The notes below the pieces were generated by a model. It ran no database searches. It saw only the letters and a program-made list of their open reading frames with translations, and was not told the origin of the DNA. Source: Lophium mytilinum (Eukaryota; Ascomycota; Dothideomycetes; Mytilinidiales; Mytilinidiaceae). Taken from it: a stretch of 64,000 nucleotides of DNA. The DNA is taken from positions 197,560-261,559 of the forward strand of contig MU004202.1 of NCBI GenBank assembly GCA_010093605.1. The letters are read 5' to 3'. How positions within the stretch are numbered: the first letter of the stretch is position 1; each line of letters begins with the position of its first letter. This document shows, piece after piece, positions 1 through 10,934 of the stretch. The position numbers and the translations under genes were made by a program.

Positions 1-445
1 GGCGTCGTCTGGCTTGGCTCAGGGATATATCAAGCCAATCAAGTAAATCTCCGAAGGGTACTTCAAGATGTGATGAGGCACGTCGGTCAATGGCAAGGAG
101 GTGCAAGTAGGCTTTGTGACAATGATGTAGGACGTGTTGTTTTTGATGGGTTTGAGATTGGGTATCGCGCGTGCGGGCTTTCTCGATCGTAGCGTCCGAG
201 CTCTAATCACGTGAGTCATATAGTCCCCATCTTTCTATCTAATGAGAGAAGAGTGGTTCACGAGTCTCTGTCCATATTACACAAATAGCAGTCGCCTAAA
301 AGGCATACATCACAATAATATATCAACATGCAAGTTTATCAGTCCAGAGAGTGACTGTTTCTATCATTCACAAACTAGGAAATCGCTATCCGCATCAGGT
401 TCCTTTATAAACTAAATATCTGCATCAGGAAGCCATTGCGATAAT
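1..445. other. Gene-free left edge
   Basis: No convincing coding region, RNA gene or repeat is visible. Short open stretches on the minus strand lack codon bias and splice-site context. The stretch is the 3' flank of the minus-strand gene that follows. Confidence 0.5.
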
Positions 446-1219
446 TCAGGCAAACCAGCTGTCCGGCGGCATCGTTCCAAAAATGTCCTTATATATGACC
501 TTGAGATTCTTCATCTCATTTAATCGGCAGCTAATTGCATGCGTAGTCCACAAGCCGATCTGCTCATTAAAATGGTGGATTCCGGGCCCTGTTGCAAGGT
601 AAAGATTCACAGCGGGATAAGTCGCGAGTAGGAGGCTGATCGCCCTGTTCACTTCACGCCTGATGTCGCGCCCCAGCTCATACATATCCTGGAGAACTCC
701 GTCGTTGCTAACGGCCGCCACAAAGTCGTCTTCCTCCAGGACACTTTGTCGAATCCCATTGACCCGTTTCATGAACGCGTGGATACTTTGGTTAAAATTA
801 TCGAATTCTTCACCACCGAAAGCAGTCGCATCATGCTCGATATTTTCAAGCAAGTCGTCATGATTGGGTCCGCCCGGAATCCCAATGAATTTGGCTCGAT
901 GCTCACCCTCGGGGACTTCAATGTACCGAAATGTGCTCGTCAGTTTGACCAACCCTTCCCAGAATGGTGCTGCTGGGAATGGCAAACGTACAATATCGGC
1001 CATGTCGCCTAGGCCCCAAGAGCTGTCGCCGAACTCGAAAAGATCCGCGGGTGTTTGTAAATTCCGACTGGCGAGTTGTAAAGAGGCATTCAGAGTCCTC
1101 AAGGCCTGAAAACGTCTTTCGTTCAGGCTAAGTCCAGGCATTTCGAAAGTAGGAAATTGCAAGTCTTGTGTATTATTAGTATTTACTTGGCTCTCGGCGT
1201 ATGCGAGTCGATAAATCAC
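446..1219 (-). CDS. Hypothetical protein, 257 aa
   Basis: This is a single-exon reading frame of 257 codons with a balanced amino-acid composition. I do not recognise the family. No signal peptide or membrane segment is visible. The product is acidic and mostly helical-looking, with Trp/Phe-rich patches near residue 70 (WGLGD), a Gly/Pro turn near residue 115 (GIPGGPNHDD) and a hydrophobic helix around residue 195 (ISLLLATYPAVNLYLA). It starts at the first Met after an upstream stop and ends in WFA. It has no close neighbour that would suggest a role. It could be a lineage-specific gene. Length and composition make a real protein more likely than chance, but there is no functional evidence. 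Confidence 0.5.
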   Translation of the reverse strand: MIYRLAYAESQVNTNNTQDLQFPTFEMPGLSLNERRFQALRTLNASLQLASRNLQTPADLFEFGDSSWGLGDMADIVRLPFPAAPFWEGLVKLTSTFRYIEVPEGEHRAKFIGIPGGPNHDDLLENIEHDATAFGGEEFDNFNQSIHAFMKRVNGIRQSVLEEDDFVAAVSNDGVLQDMYELGRDIRREVNRAISLLLATYPAVNLYLATGPGIHHFNEQIGLWTTHAISCRLNEMKNLKVIYKDIFGTMPPDSWFA

Positions 1220-1940
1220 TGTTGTATGAACGAAGTATGAAGTTTCGGTCCAGATTTGATGAGAGTGTGATGAAGGCCAAGTTTATGACGATCCGAAACC
1301 TTTCGCTATCATAGAAAGTCAGAAGTTGAAAGAGGCCTTTATCTAGATGCACATGAATGAAAAAGTGGTAAAATTAGAACACAAAGACATTGTGAACTCC
1401 TTTGTGGAGGTTGCTTCCTGAAGCGGACGATCGATTCCGCGCGTATTTGCTACGGTGTTTCAAGTCCCCCTGTGCGCACAAGATTCGGTAAATTTCCAGT
1501 GCCCGCGGTGGGTGCAGACAGTCCAGACATGCGGGGACTCACGGTGGAGAATGTCCCAGGTTGATCTGATTGAAAAGCCCCATCGAATGTGTAATAGCTA
1601 GTTGAGTGCGTTAGTACGTGCTAGGAAAGAATGAGTCTAGCCAGCTATGTTATTCTAGGTGCTGGCATCTACGTTTCCCTCCTTGAGATCTTCAGATCTC
1701 CGGTGGATGTAGCTGATCGTATAGAAACCTATTCATTCTCCCAACAGTATCCGGCACACTTTTCTCAAGTGTCTTAGACCGATGCTTCACGGAAGCATGG
1801 ATACTGACGCGCGTCGCTATGAACTTATCCCACGCATATCGAACATAATAGTTTATTCGTGGCGCTGGAGGAAGGCGTGTGGCTGGGTAAATTGTTTCGA
1901 TCGATCTCTTTGAAAGGCTGCTTCCCTTGAATTCGATGTA
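1220..1940. other. Intergenic region
   Basis: This lies between two divergently transcribed genes and presumably holds both promoters. No repeat, RNA gene or clear TATA element was recognised. Confidence 0.4.
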
Positions 1941-2173
1941 GTGTTGGCCATTGAAAGAGACTGTTTTGTATCAAAGGACTTTAGAAGGCACTCGTTTGAG
2001 GTGGTGCGACTCAGACTCTTCTCTTGTTGTCTACGCGGGCATTGTGAGCCGGAACAGACAATCGCAAGAACAACGGAAAGCGGCCTGTTCAACCTAAACA
2101 GCTTCATCCGATCAGCAAACACACACAAACTTCAAGCAACGCATTTAGCGACGCCTTGTAGTAACAATCCACA

Positions 2174-2933
2174 ATGGCTGGACAAAATCGACAAGAAAAG
2201 GGAATCATCGGTTGTGTCGATCGCATCGAGCTTGAGAATTGAATCCCGCAGTGGGGACCGCCGGTGCGGTGGTAAAATGTCAGTGGTGACAAAAGACCCT
2301 AATTTCTATACAGAGACGATGGGTTGTGCCGACACTAGGGCCGATAAGACTTCCAATACAGCACGTGGTGATGCCTTGCAGAGGGCACCCAGCAAGCGAG
2401 AGCATCAGGGAAAGACAACGAAGGAGCAGGAGACGCGTAAATGGAAGGATGTAGAAGAACATTGGGAGAAAACGGTTGCGGAGGCAGCGGAGCGTGAGAA
2501 GAAGAAGGCGGAGGAAGCTGATGAGGAGAATGATGAACCCGAGAACGTGGGCGCCGAAATCAGCAACGGGGGCGGCGAAATCGACAACCAGGGGCCGGAA
2601 GCTGCCAATATCCCTCCGCCTGATAACAACGCATCCCACAAGCGGAAGGCTAAGCACGACACCGAGGGGCCTCCTCGAAAGCGGTCCCGAGAAGACGTCA
2701 AGAAGAAGCTTACGTATGCCCCGAAATCTGACCCGCGAGAAGCCGAGCAGAAAGCTCTCGAAAAAGCACCCGAGAAGATGCTGTACAAATGGCAGATCGT
2801 CAGACAGTGGCCCCAAAACAAGAAGGGAAAACAGAAGGATATCATCTGTGGGCCACACGATCTACCACAGCTTTCGGAACCTCCTACGGCGGAGGAGCTG
2901 CTCGGGGAGATGCGCAGGAAGACGAGGGCATGA
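2174..2933 (+). CDS. Charged, lysine/glutamate-rich protein, probably nuclear
   Basis: The 3' part (2284-2933) encodes a strongly charged, low-complexity protein: an acidic coiled-coil-like stretch (EKTVAEAAEREKKKAEEADE), a Gly/Asn-rich linker, a basic patch PPRKRSRED that could be a nuclear localisation signal, and a C-terminal segment KMLYKWQIVRQWPQNKKGK. The start is uncertain. An ATG at 2174 follows a CA-rich leader typical of fungal 5' UTRs and joins in phase if 2211-2283 is an intron (donor gttgtg, acceptor gtcag). The same frame is also open without splicing from 1941, or from an internal Met at 2277. I do not recognise the family; chromatin or RNA association is only a guess from composition. 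Confidence 0.5.
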
Positions 2934-3417
2934 GCGAAACGAAGGCAATGTGAACGAAGCTAATGGAGGATGTTGATATCTGGAGATAGTCTGAGAGCTA
3001 GGCATGTTCGAAAGTGGATTCTTGTATGCTACGCGTAGTCCTCATTAGCTTCATCTTTTTGGGAGGGTTGCAATGCTCATCTTCTCACTCGAACTTCCTT
3101 CCCTCCTTGGTCTGTAGATGTGACAGTCAAGGCTAAAGCACTAGTGTCCTAAAGAGTGACGATGAAAACCATGACCTCATTGCTTCCAGTCCAGGGTATC
3201 AAGTCTATCTCAGCTAAACCCAAAAGTCCGAAACCGCCATCGCAATGCCCATGCGTGTAAAAGAGCAAAGAACGCCTCCCTGGTATGAATGCAGTGTAAC
3301 TCCCCCAGCCCCAAGATGACCAATGGTCATTGACGCGAACGACACCCTCTCTACCTTACTCAACTGTTGTAAGCCCCGGACGACAGGGGCGGAGTCTGGT
3401 ATCCGAACCGCGACTAA
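2934..3417. other. Convergent intergenic region
   Basis: This is the shared 3' flank of the plus-strand charged-protein gene and the minus-strand ubiquitin hydrolase gene. No gene or repeat is seen. Confidence 0.4.
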
Positions 3418-6180
3418 TCACATGACAACACACTCCCTATCCGGCTGTTTGCCATGGTGATGGCGGTGCGACTTCTCTCCCTCGCTCTTCTTCTTGTCCT
3501 TCTCCTTTCCCCTCTTGCTCTTCGATCGCCCAATCCCTGAGCTCTTCACAGCAGGTATCGCCGCAGGCATTAACTTATCAGAGGCGGCGGGCCGATCTGG
3601 ACCCTCGTTCGTGGAAACCTCCTGAACAACGACAACGGGTTCTTCTGTGCTATCGGGGACCTGTAAGTTGACCTTACTACCGCGCCCTGTTAGCCGCGAC
3701 ATTGTGAGACTGAGTCTGCTACTGCTCTCGCCACTTTGGCTGCTAGGACGACTCTTACTGCTGCTTTTCTTCTCAGATTTCGTGGCTGGCTGCAAGGCAG
3801 AGAGGAAGCCTTTGCGCTCTTCGCCTGGAGTAGGCCCTGCGGCGCGACCGCGAGTGCTGTCACCGTGTTCAAGCTCATCAAAGGAGACACTACGGCGGTT
3901 ACTGCTCGGTATGTCGATGCTGAGACGTTGGGCGGGTGTAGTTTGGCGGGAAAGTGTGGCGACCTCGGCGCGATCCCAATCGGAGCTATCGTTTATAGGC
4001 TCGGATACGGTGGTCTGAAGCGTCTCTACGGATTGATCTACGGTGGACATGCCAGATTGTGCTTCCATGTAGCTTGGTGGATCTCCTCGAGCCAAGTCTT
4101 CATCAATAGGCTGGACCTGGTAGAAGAGAAGATAAGGCGACTCGTCTTGTAATGCTTGCTTGATGTCGACATCTGTGACACGTTCCTTGGCTAGGTCATC
4201 GAATCGCATCCATTGGCTGGGGGTGTCGTCGGAGGAGTGGGCACTCCCAGGTCGAGAATCCCCAGACTTGGGTACCCACGACGATGAAGGTGCATTCGCG
4301 CGGACTAAGGCGACGTAATGACCGGAATCTACAGAAACGCCCCGATGACATACGACGGATTGTAGCACTAGCTTGAAATTTCCGAACAAAGGTCCCTCCT
4401 CGTCCATGCGATCGTCCGAGATGAAATGAGGCAGGCCGATCTCAAGTGGGATGTCAATGAAGGTGTCTAAACGTTTGGGAGTACCATTAGGGAGCATTGT
4501 GTATCGCTTCAGGCAAATACCTAAGACTGGTCGCTTCGCCGAAAAGTGAGCAGCGACTTGTGCATCACTGGTTGGCGTGTTATCGGTGTACCAAGCTGTT
4601 CCTTAGTTAGTAGAGGTAGAGGATGAGTGATAGTGGCAACTCACGAATGAGGCTGAAAAACTGCCACGCTGGCATCATGACTTCTTTGCGTAAAGAGCCC
4701 TCGCGTGGTCGATGAGTAGTCTCATCCTTCGCAAGCTCATCTGTAAGTGTCTTATCAGAGGATTCGCTTGTCTTGACATATCGCTCGCTGAAAATACTAT
4801 CTGCTCTTCCTCGCCCAGTAATAGGTCTCATTGGCGACGCTGGGCTATGACTGAAGTTGGGGGTCATCGGCGTCATGACAGCTGGCGAGCTTGACCTCGA
4901 GGAGATTTCAACGGTCTCGATGTGCGTGCTTCCACCCTTTTCTCCTATATCCATAGACCTTACGGACTGTAGGGTAGTCCGGCGTTGAAGAATACGCTTA
5001 ACCTCGATTTTGTTGTTGAAGTATGATTCTAGGCAGTTCTCCAATGTGATAATCTGCCCTTCCTCAGGTTCCGGTATTGCTACTTCGAGTAGACGTTCGT
5101 TAACAAACTTATGGTCATCTTCCTTCTCTTCTTTGCCGGTATGATATATGTCCATCTTCAGCGTCAACAGAGGTAGTTCGAGTTTTCCAGTAATGAATGT
5201 AAAGGCTTCAGATGCATCCTGTTGGCGAATCTCGCATGCTTCTTCCCATCCACAATTCCCAATGGCTTCTTGTACGTGGCCCACCTGCAGAATTAGTATT
5301 GCGAGGGATCTGATCGATGGAAAAGTGGCTTACGAGGTCGACTGTAATCAACTTGCCGCTCCGAAGCATATTAACCCATAATCTGAGCATCCCAGACAAT
5401 TTCTTCCGCGGCTCGTCCTCAAATGAGTTGTATAGTATCGCCTCAAAACTGTCCAGCCTTGCAAACATAGCAAATAGCAGGGCGTCTAGGTAGCAGGTGA
5501 CGTAATTCCTGTTTTCTGAGCCTACCATTTTTACACTCGGATCGATATCCTTCAATATACCCTCGAATGAGTCTGCAGCTAGGATAAGGAACTGGTATGC
5601 TCGGTCTGGATCGTCGGCATGTTTTGAGAGAGCGTAGGCGCATTGTGCTTCCCCGAACGTTGTAACGCCAACCTTGTTGAGTCGTTGAACTAGCGCCTTG
5701 ACCTTCTACGCGTAAGCTCAAGTCTAAGAGGTGTGGAGCCTAGCTAACCTTCTCGTCGCTACCCTTCTCAGACTTCGTACTTGGTTCGTTTGAGAAGATG
5801 GTGTATAGGTCCGATGGGACGATCTTCGACTGTAGAGTGATACGGTCAGAGCTGAACATAGTCGAAGTTTGCGCAAAGAAAGCCGAGAGCTGAGTACAAG
5901 CAGGCAGCTTCGGTGAAAGTTTACGAGAAAGAACATTCGGCATAATGTGCGCGCCTAGACTCAGGATACTGTTCGAGCGACGAGTCTTCTTTCGTTCCGG
6001 CTCAGGCGGTCCTGATCCATCGGCAGAGGAGCCCACAGAATGCGAATCGGAGCGAGATTGAAAGAGACGCTTATGTACTTTACGGCTCGCGCTTTTCGAC
6101 CGGCGCTTGTCATGGTTCTTCTCGCGGCGGCTGAGGAACCGCGTCATCCCCGACATGATATTCCCCCCCTGGGAAGACAT
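3418..6180 (-). CDS. Ubiquitin carboxyl-terminal hydrolase (USP/C19) with C-terminal CaaX box
   Basis: A cysteine protease predicted to remove ubiquitin from proteins. Four exons (6180-5749, 5705-5334, 5284-4645, 4595-3418) give 873 aa. The Cys box, near residue 215, reads ENRNYVTCYLDALLFAMF, the form seen in a fungal USP subfamily rather than the usual GNTCYMN. The QQDASEAFTFI box follows in exon 3, and the His box SVDSGHYVALVRA lies near residue 574. A Ser-rich linker interrupts the catalytic core, and a Ser/Lys-rich tail ends in His repeats. The last four residues, CVVM, fit a CaaX prenylation signal, with Met favouring farnesyl; membrane attachment is inferred from this. The basic N-terminus (RFLSRREKNHDKRRSK) could help. 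The substrate is unknown. It is divergent from the uL5m gene, 372 bp apart. Confidence 0.9.
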
Positions 6181-6552
6181 CCATAGAGTATGTGTCTGTG
6201 TTCGTCTGGCTAGGCGCGAAGGTGGGATCTGCGGGGTACGCGGCGATTTCTAGGCCTCAATGAAGGGAGGATGTGTAGAATTGCGAGTTGAGGATAGGCG
6301 ACAAGAGAGGACACTCCCAGGGAAATATTCAAGAAGCACTATGCGCGATTGCTGGGAGAGGGAGAGAAGGAGTTGCTCTATCGCAGTTGCAGATGTTTGG
6401 TGTTGTATCGGGCTCTGCAAGGATGCGGAGAGCGGATAGGACTCCCGCTCCAGTCGGCGTTGATTGGTCGAGACTTGGCTGGTCTTGGCTGAGATCTTGA
6501 CCGCGATCGCGAACTTTTCTGCATCCTCAACACCATCAAGCCATCGCCAACC
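6181..6552. promoter_or_regulatory. Divergent promoter region, USP / uL5m
   Basis: These 372 bp separate two divergent start codons, so both promoters must lie here. No TATA box was recognised. Confidence 0.4.
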
Positions 6553-7738
6553 ATGGCTCTCAGGGAGCTTCGGTCAAAGACCGTCTCGGCACTGTGGAGG
6601 GACCTCCGGCCATGTGCATCTTCCGCGAGACCGAATGGCCTCCGCCATGCCTCCAGCAACCCCCTAGACGACCTCGAATCATCCTCTTCGCTCTCAACAC
6701 CTCCGCCATCTAACGACATTATAAAAAGCTGGGATCCCGTGGTACGGACACGGAGCAGGAAGATTCAACTGCCTCCAAGCAGGTACGGAAGTCTCCATAT
6801 CCACGGTTACTCTGTGGTCGTCGCCATATCCGTTTCAACACCAAACTAACGACCACAGATATCAGTTCCGTTCCCCAAAATTCTACCGCGGTCCCCTCCA
6901 CCCTCATCAACCCCCGCCCCCGTCCGACCCCTCCTCCCGCCTCTTCCAACCCGGCCCTTTCAGCCTCCCCCGCCTCGAACAAACCTACGAATCCACAATC
7001 GCCCCAGACCTTCTTACCATGACCTACGCCCACACACCCCCGGGCTGGGTGAAACCCCCGAAAGCCCAGCGCCTGCGTGAATGGGTCGGCGACTCCCCCT
7101 ACTTCAAGAACCGTCCCCTTCGAGGGCCCCGAGGTGGTGCGCATCTCCGCCTCCTCACGCCGCCGCGCAACTTCCGCACCATTCCTAAACTGACGGGCGT
7201 CACCGTGCATTCCATGGTACCGGCTGCGCAGGACGACAGCGCGTACATGCATGTGGCGGGCATGATTCTGCAAGCGATTACGAATGTGAGGGTGACGACG
7301 CATCGGGCGCGGAAGAGCGTTGCGTCGTGGGGCTTGCGGGACAAGAAGTTTGTGTCAGTGACCGCGAAGCTGGAGAGGGAAGATGTGTATCATTTCCTCG
7401 GGAAATTGGTCGATGTGGTGCTGCCACGGATTAAGGAATGGAAGGGAGTGAAGGGGACAAGTGGGGATAGCAGTGGGAACATTACGTTTGGGCTGGAGCC
7501 GGATGTTGTGGCGTTCTTTCCAGAGATCGAGGTTAACTATGACGTGTGAGTAATCTTGAAACTGAAAGGGGACGCAAGGGACTGGACGCAAGGGACTGGG
7601 CTAATCGTGAGCAGATATCCCCCGAAGATGATTCCAGGATGTCACATCACCATCCACTCTACCGCAACAAATGACCGAGACGCGAGGCTGCTACTGCAAT
7701 CCATCGGGATTCCGTTCTATGGGAAGATGGTAAATTAG
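6553..7738 (+). CDS. MRPL7: Mitochondrial large-subunit ribosomal protein uL5m (MRPL7 type)
   Basis: A structural protein of the mitochondrial large ribosomal subunit. Exons 6553-6782, 6859-7545 and 7615-7738 encode 346 aa. The N-terminal 60 residues are rich in Arg/Ser and suit a mitochondrial targeting sequence. The L5 core is visible in exon 2 (PKLTGVTVHSMV, ITNVRVTTHRARKSVASWGLR, KLEREDVYHFLGKLVDVVLPRI) and the C-terminal L5 motif is split by intron 2 (FFPEIEVNYDVYPPK, then GCHITIHSTATNDRDARLLL). Start chosen: ATG in the context ccaaccATGGCT. Intron 2 carries a small internal duplication of gggactgg units. The assignment to uL5 is from family knowledge; the length fits fungal MRPL7 proteins, which exceed bacterial L5 because of the N-terminal extension. 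Confidence 0.9.
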
Positions 7739-9179
7739 ATGGACTTGATCTTGTTTGATCGTGTATCATCTATTAGTATGTACAAAATGTATATTTTGGT
7801 CCCGACAGATTTCTGTATCTGGAATGAGACACTTCTGAAAAGAGATTCCAAAAGGAAAAGAATCCGTTAGCACAAAAAGCTACTTCACGAAGCGTTTGCC
7901 CATATTAGGCCACTTTTAATATGACGGTTGCAGCACACTCTGATTTAGCACACAGGATCAAGCTTGATTTCAGTGTGGCGAGATGTATGAACGGGAGTCA
8001 GTCCGTGCGATTTGAAGTCTGTTTTGGCATGTTATTGGGCGATGCTTCGAATCAGGCCAAAGGATCAAGCTTGGTTTCAGTATCGCGAGATGTACTAACG
8101 GGAGCCAGTCCGTGCGATTTGGACTCGATCTTGGCTTATTATTGGCGTGTCCCCTGAATCAGGTCCTCGTCGATCACTGGGCAGGTAACGTGATGTAGTT
8201 TGTGATATTGCCTGGCAAGGAGTATAAACGATCCTTCATTTGCTTTCATTGCGAGACATGGAAACTTGGGAGGGCGTGTCAACACATCGTCCAAGGACAA
8301 ATCATGGTTCTGGGCCGGCGTGGTTCAATCTCTCGATGACAGCCTCTCATGGCGCTGCTGCGGTGGGAGATCAACAGAAGCCGGGGGGAATCGAATGGTG
8401 TTTCTGGAGGTAGAAGAGAGAGCTGACGGGGTGTGTGCATCTGTTGCTCGCTGGTGCTGCTCAACATTGGAAATGAGTGAAGATTTACTGTGCAGGCCTC
8501 ATAGTGCTCAGAATCAATGTAAGGAGAAGAAGCGCGGTAGTATTAGAGGAAGAAAACGGAGAGCATCATGGGGACACCGATGAACGGAACTACCCGCCAA
8601 CCCAGAGGGTAAGTTCATTTCTGACTCTTACTCACTAACACAATCTCACCTCATTATATGAAGTGTATTCGCTTTTCGATCCACCACTGCTGGCACTCCG
8701 CATGCTTGGGTGCTTGCGACGGTGTTGATCCAACAGCAAACCCACTTTGTACTTGGATTGGAAGGCTTGAGCCAAGGGTCGAATCCATGTAAGGTGTTCA
8801 TCCAAGTAAATTGATCCCCCGCCCACCCATAAGGACGATGCTCTAAAAGAGAAACCCCCGCAGTCCGCAGAGTAATCTTGTTTGACCGGGATGTCGCCGC
8901 GATCAATTTCGAACGCAGAGTAGGCTTTATATGAAAATAAAGCTGCTATCACGTGAAGAGAAAGAGCCTCACGAGGCCATGACAGCGCTTTGCTAAGTGG
9001 GGGGATACAAAAGTGGCAATGGAAGTAATCGCCCACGACGAATTATCTCGCCAGTTCTAAAGGGAAATATCCGCGTGTATTCCCATCTGCTATGGGTATG
9101 TTGATTTAAGTAAAGGCCGTGTCATGAAGCCTACAGAGGGAAGAGAACTCTACCCTTTCGCCCGCATTCAGTACATTGC
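7739..9179. other. Long intergenic region with a tandem duplication
   Basis: Apart from the 107-bp direct repeat listed separately, no coding region is convincing. A 133-codon minus-strand frame at 8635-9036 and a 105-codon plus-strand frame at 8266-8583 lack recognisable features. Confidence 0.4.
7954..8167. repeat. Two tandem copies of a 107-bp unit
   Basis: The sequence starting aggatcaagcttg at 7954 recurs at 8061 with matching downstream blocks (gcgagatgta, aacgggag.cagtccgtgc, gaatcagg). The copies have diverged by scattered substitutions, so the duplication is not recent. No open frame spans both. Confidence 0.8.
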
Positions 9180-10934
9180 CTACCCTAGTATAACCAGTTG
9201 CAATTGAGGCTTTGCAGCATCCCATGCCGAAAGGGACACATGACCTAGGGTAATCCGTTCGACATAATGACCGCAGTCCTTCACTAGCAAGAAATGGACA
9301 TCAATCTGGTCGTACTCTTTGTGTGGCGCTACCAAAATGCCAATAAGCTTAAAGCGGGAAGCGTGTAGATGCGTGTCTGTCGAAGTGCTAATAGTGGTAC
9401 CGCTCGACAGCTGCACTTCTTCTTCAAAACTGTGATTACCATGCAGTTCACCGCAAACTTCGGATGAGCTGCCATGAGTAATAGATGTGCGATGGCTTGA
9501 GGTCATGATAAAAGAGTAGGGGTCTAGGGAATCGACTACCATGGTACTGAATATGAGAAACACCTGGGTGTTCTTGGGGGAGACAAACTGCTCTGATGAG
9601 AAAGCAGGCCACTTTTGGTGATGTGCGAGGATGCTCGCAATAGTCTGCGATTTGCTAATATGCGCTTTCAGCACTTCTTTGCCTCTCCAGTAATTGCCTT
9701 GTGGCTGTTCTGGGTCCAGTAGCCTCAATGTGCCAGTTCTCCACTCCTCATAGTGATCAACCATAGAGATGAAGAGGTTTGACTTGATCGGGATATCGTA
9801 GGTATCCGTATCCGAGCCTATCCAGCCCGCCCAAGAACTTCCTGGGGGATGCGTATACGACAAGGCAGAATCAGCATACGTAGCCGTACCTATCCAACCC
9901 GCCCAAGACCAACTAGGAAAACTTCCCGGGCGACGCGCATAGGACGGAGTATTTGATGATTGTCCCCATAGCAGCGCTAAGGTGAGCATCCTTGAAGGCA
10001 GCCCTTCCACGAGTTTCCAGCCTTGTAATTCTGATAGGGCGGAACTGACACCAGAAAACGCTTCCAGTATGTCTGAGGGGTACGTCAAGTTGCGACTGGT
10101 GTAGTCCTTCACAGCTTCAGCGTAGATTTCGAAGATTATCATCGAATCGCTTCCGTCTCCTAATAGACTTGGTATGGGGTTTGGTCTCAGAAATGCTGAT
10201 ACGTATGGACGGTCGGCCTCGAGGTATATCTGAAAGTAGGATCGACACAGGAACATGCCGAATTCTGACGTGAGGTATAGACATCTTTTGGAAAGAACTG
10301 TTTCTTGATATGTCCACCCCCGCCCGAAATGCTTCGTGCGGTGTAGTTTCTCTGACAAAAACCTTGCCGCGTCATGCCAAGCGAAGTCCAACGAAAGTGT
10401 GGATTCCTTGGAGGCTACCGAAAGTCCATGGCTCGCATCGTCGCCCGCGACCGCCATTATTGTCATCAGAGCATTGCTGTAGACATGCCCCATTTGTGAT
10501 ATTTGATCGTGCTTCATGTCAGCATCTTCTTGTCTGATACTTAACGCGTCTACCCAGAGAAACCGCTGTCCGATCAGAGCGACAAGGTCCATGGCGTCCC
10601 TGATGGTTCGTGGTATGAGCTCTCGGACACTCGAAAGGGCTCCAGGCTGGAACAAACGACCCTCATTTTCCGCAGAAAGATATAGTTGAGGTACTTGGCC
10701 CCAGCAGTAGCTAAGAGCAATGTAATCAGGATGAGGGTTCAGCTCTACGAGACAGGCGTCGACAACGTCTACGAGAATTAATTTCCCGTTTTGGAAGGCG
10801 GTGGAGTTGAGTTCTTTTCGACGACATTGGGTTTCATGTTCGTTCAAGCACAGGGCCAGGCGCTCCTTCACCCAAGGTGCAAGCTTGGACAACTCGGACC
10901 TGGAGTCACCTATTTGAATGAATTCAGCTGCCAA
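9180..10934 (-). CDS. HET-domain protein 1 (heterokaryon incompatibility family)
   Basis: A single exon of 584 aa. The HET domain runs from about residue 71 (YIALSYCWG) through IPRTIRDAMDLVALIGQRFLWVDALSIRQED to GRGWTYQETVLSKRCLYL near residue 215, the three blocks that define the family. HET domains are known from proteins that trigger cell death after fusion of incompatible hyphae; many paralogues have no tested role, so the function here is inferred. The C-terminal half carries the motif SWSWAGWIG found in many HET proteins, and it is partly duplicated about 25 residues later. The frame is intact from the first Met. A second HET gene lies 6 kb downstream and has the same motif order but little similarity outside the motifs. 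Confidence 0.9.
   Translation of the reverse strand: MAAEFIQIGDSRSELSKLAPWVKERLALCLNEHETQCRRKELNSTAFQNGKLILVDVVDACLVELNPHPDYIALSYCWGQVPQLYLSAENEGRLFQPGALSSVRELIPRTIRDAMDLVALIGQRFLWVDALSIRQEDADMKHDQISQMGHVYSNALMTIMAVAGDDASHGLSVASKESTLSLDFAWHDAARFLSEKLHRTKHFGRGWTYQETVLSKRCLYLTSEFGMFLCRSYFQIYLEADRPYVSAFLRPNPIPSLLGDGSDSMIIFEIYAEAVKDYTSRNLTYPSDILEAFSGVSSALSELQGWKLVEGLPSRMLTLALLWGQSSNTPSYARRPGSFPSWSWAGWIGTATYADSALSYTHPPGSSWAGWIGSDTDTYDIPIKSNLFISMVDHYEEWRTGTLRLLDPEQPQGNYWRGKEVLKAHISKSQTIASILAHHQKWPAFSSEQFVSPKNTQVFLIFSTMVVDSLDPYSFIMTSSHRTSITHGSSSEVCGELHGNHSFEEEVQLSSGTTISTSTDTHLHASRFKLIGILVAPHKEYDQIDVHFLLVKDCGHYVERITLGHVSLSAWDAAKPQLQLVILG

Noticed and set aside
8635-9036. 133-codon minus-strand frame
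   Set aside because: No recognisable motif, no membrane or signal pattern and no splice context; I cannot support it as a gene.
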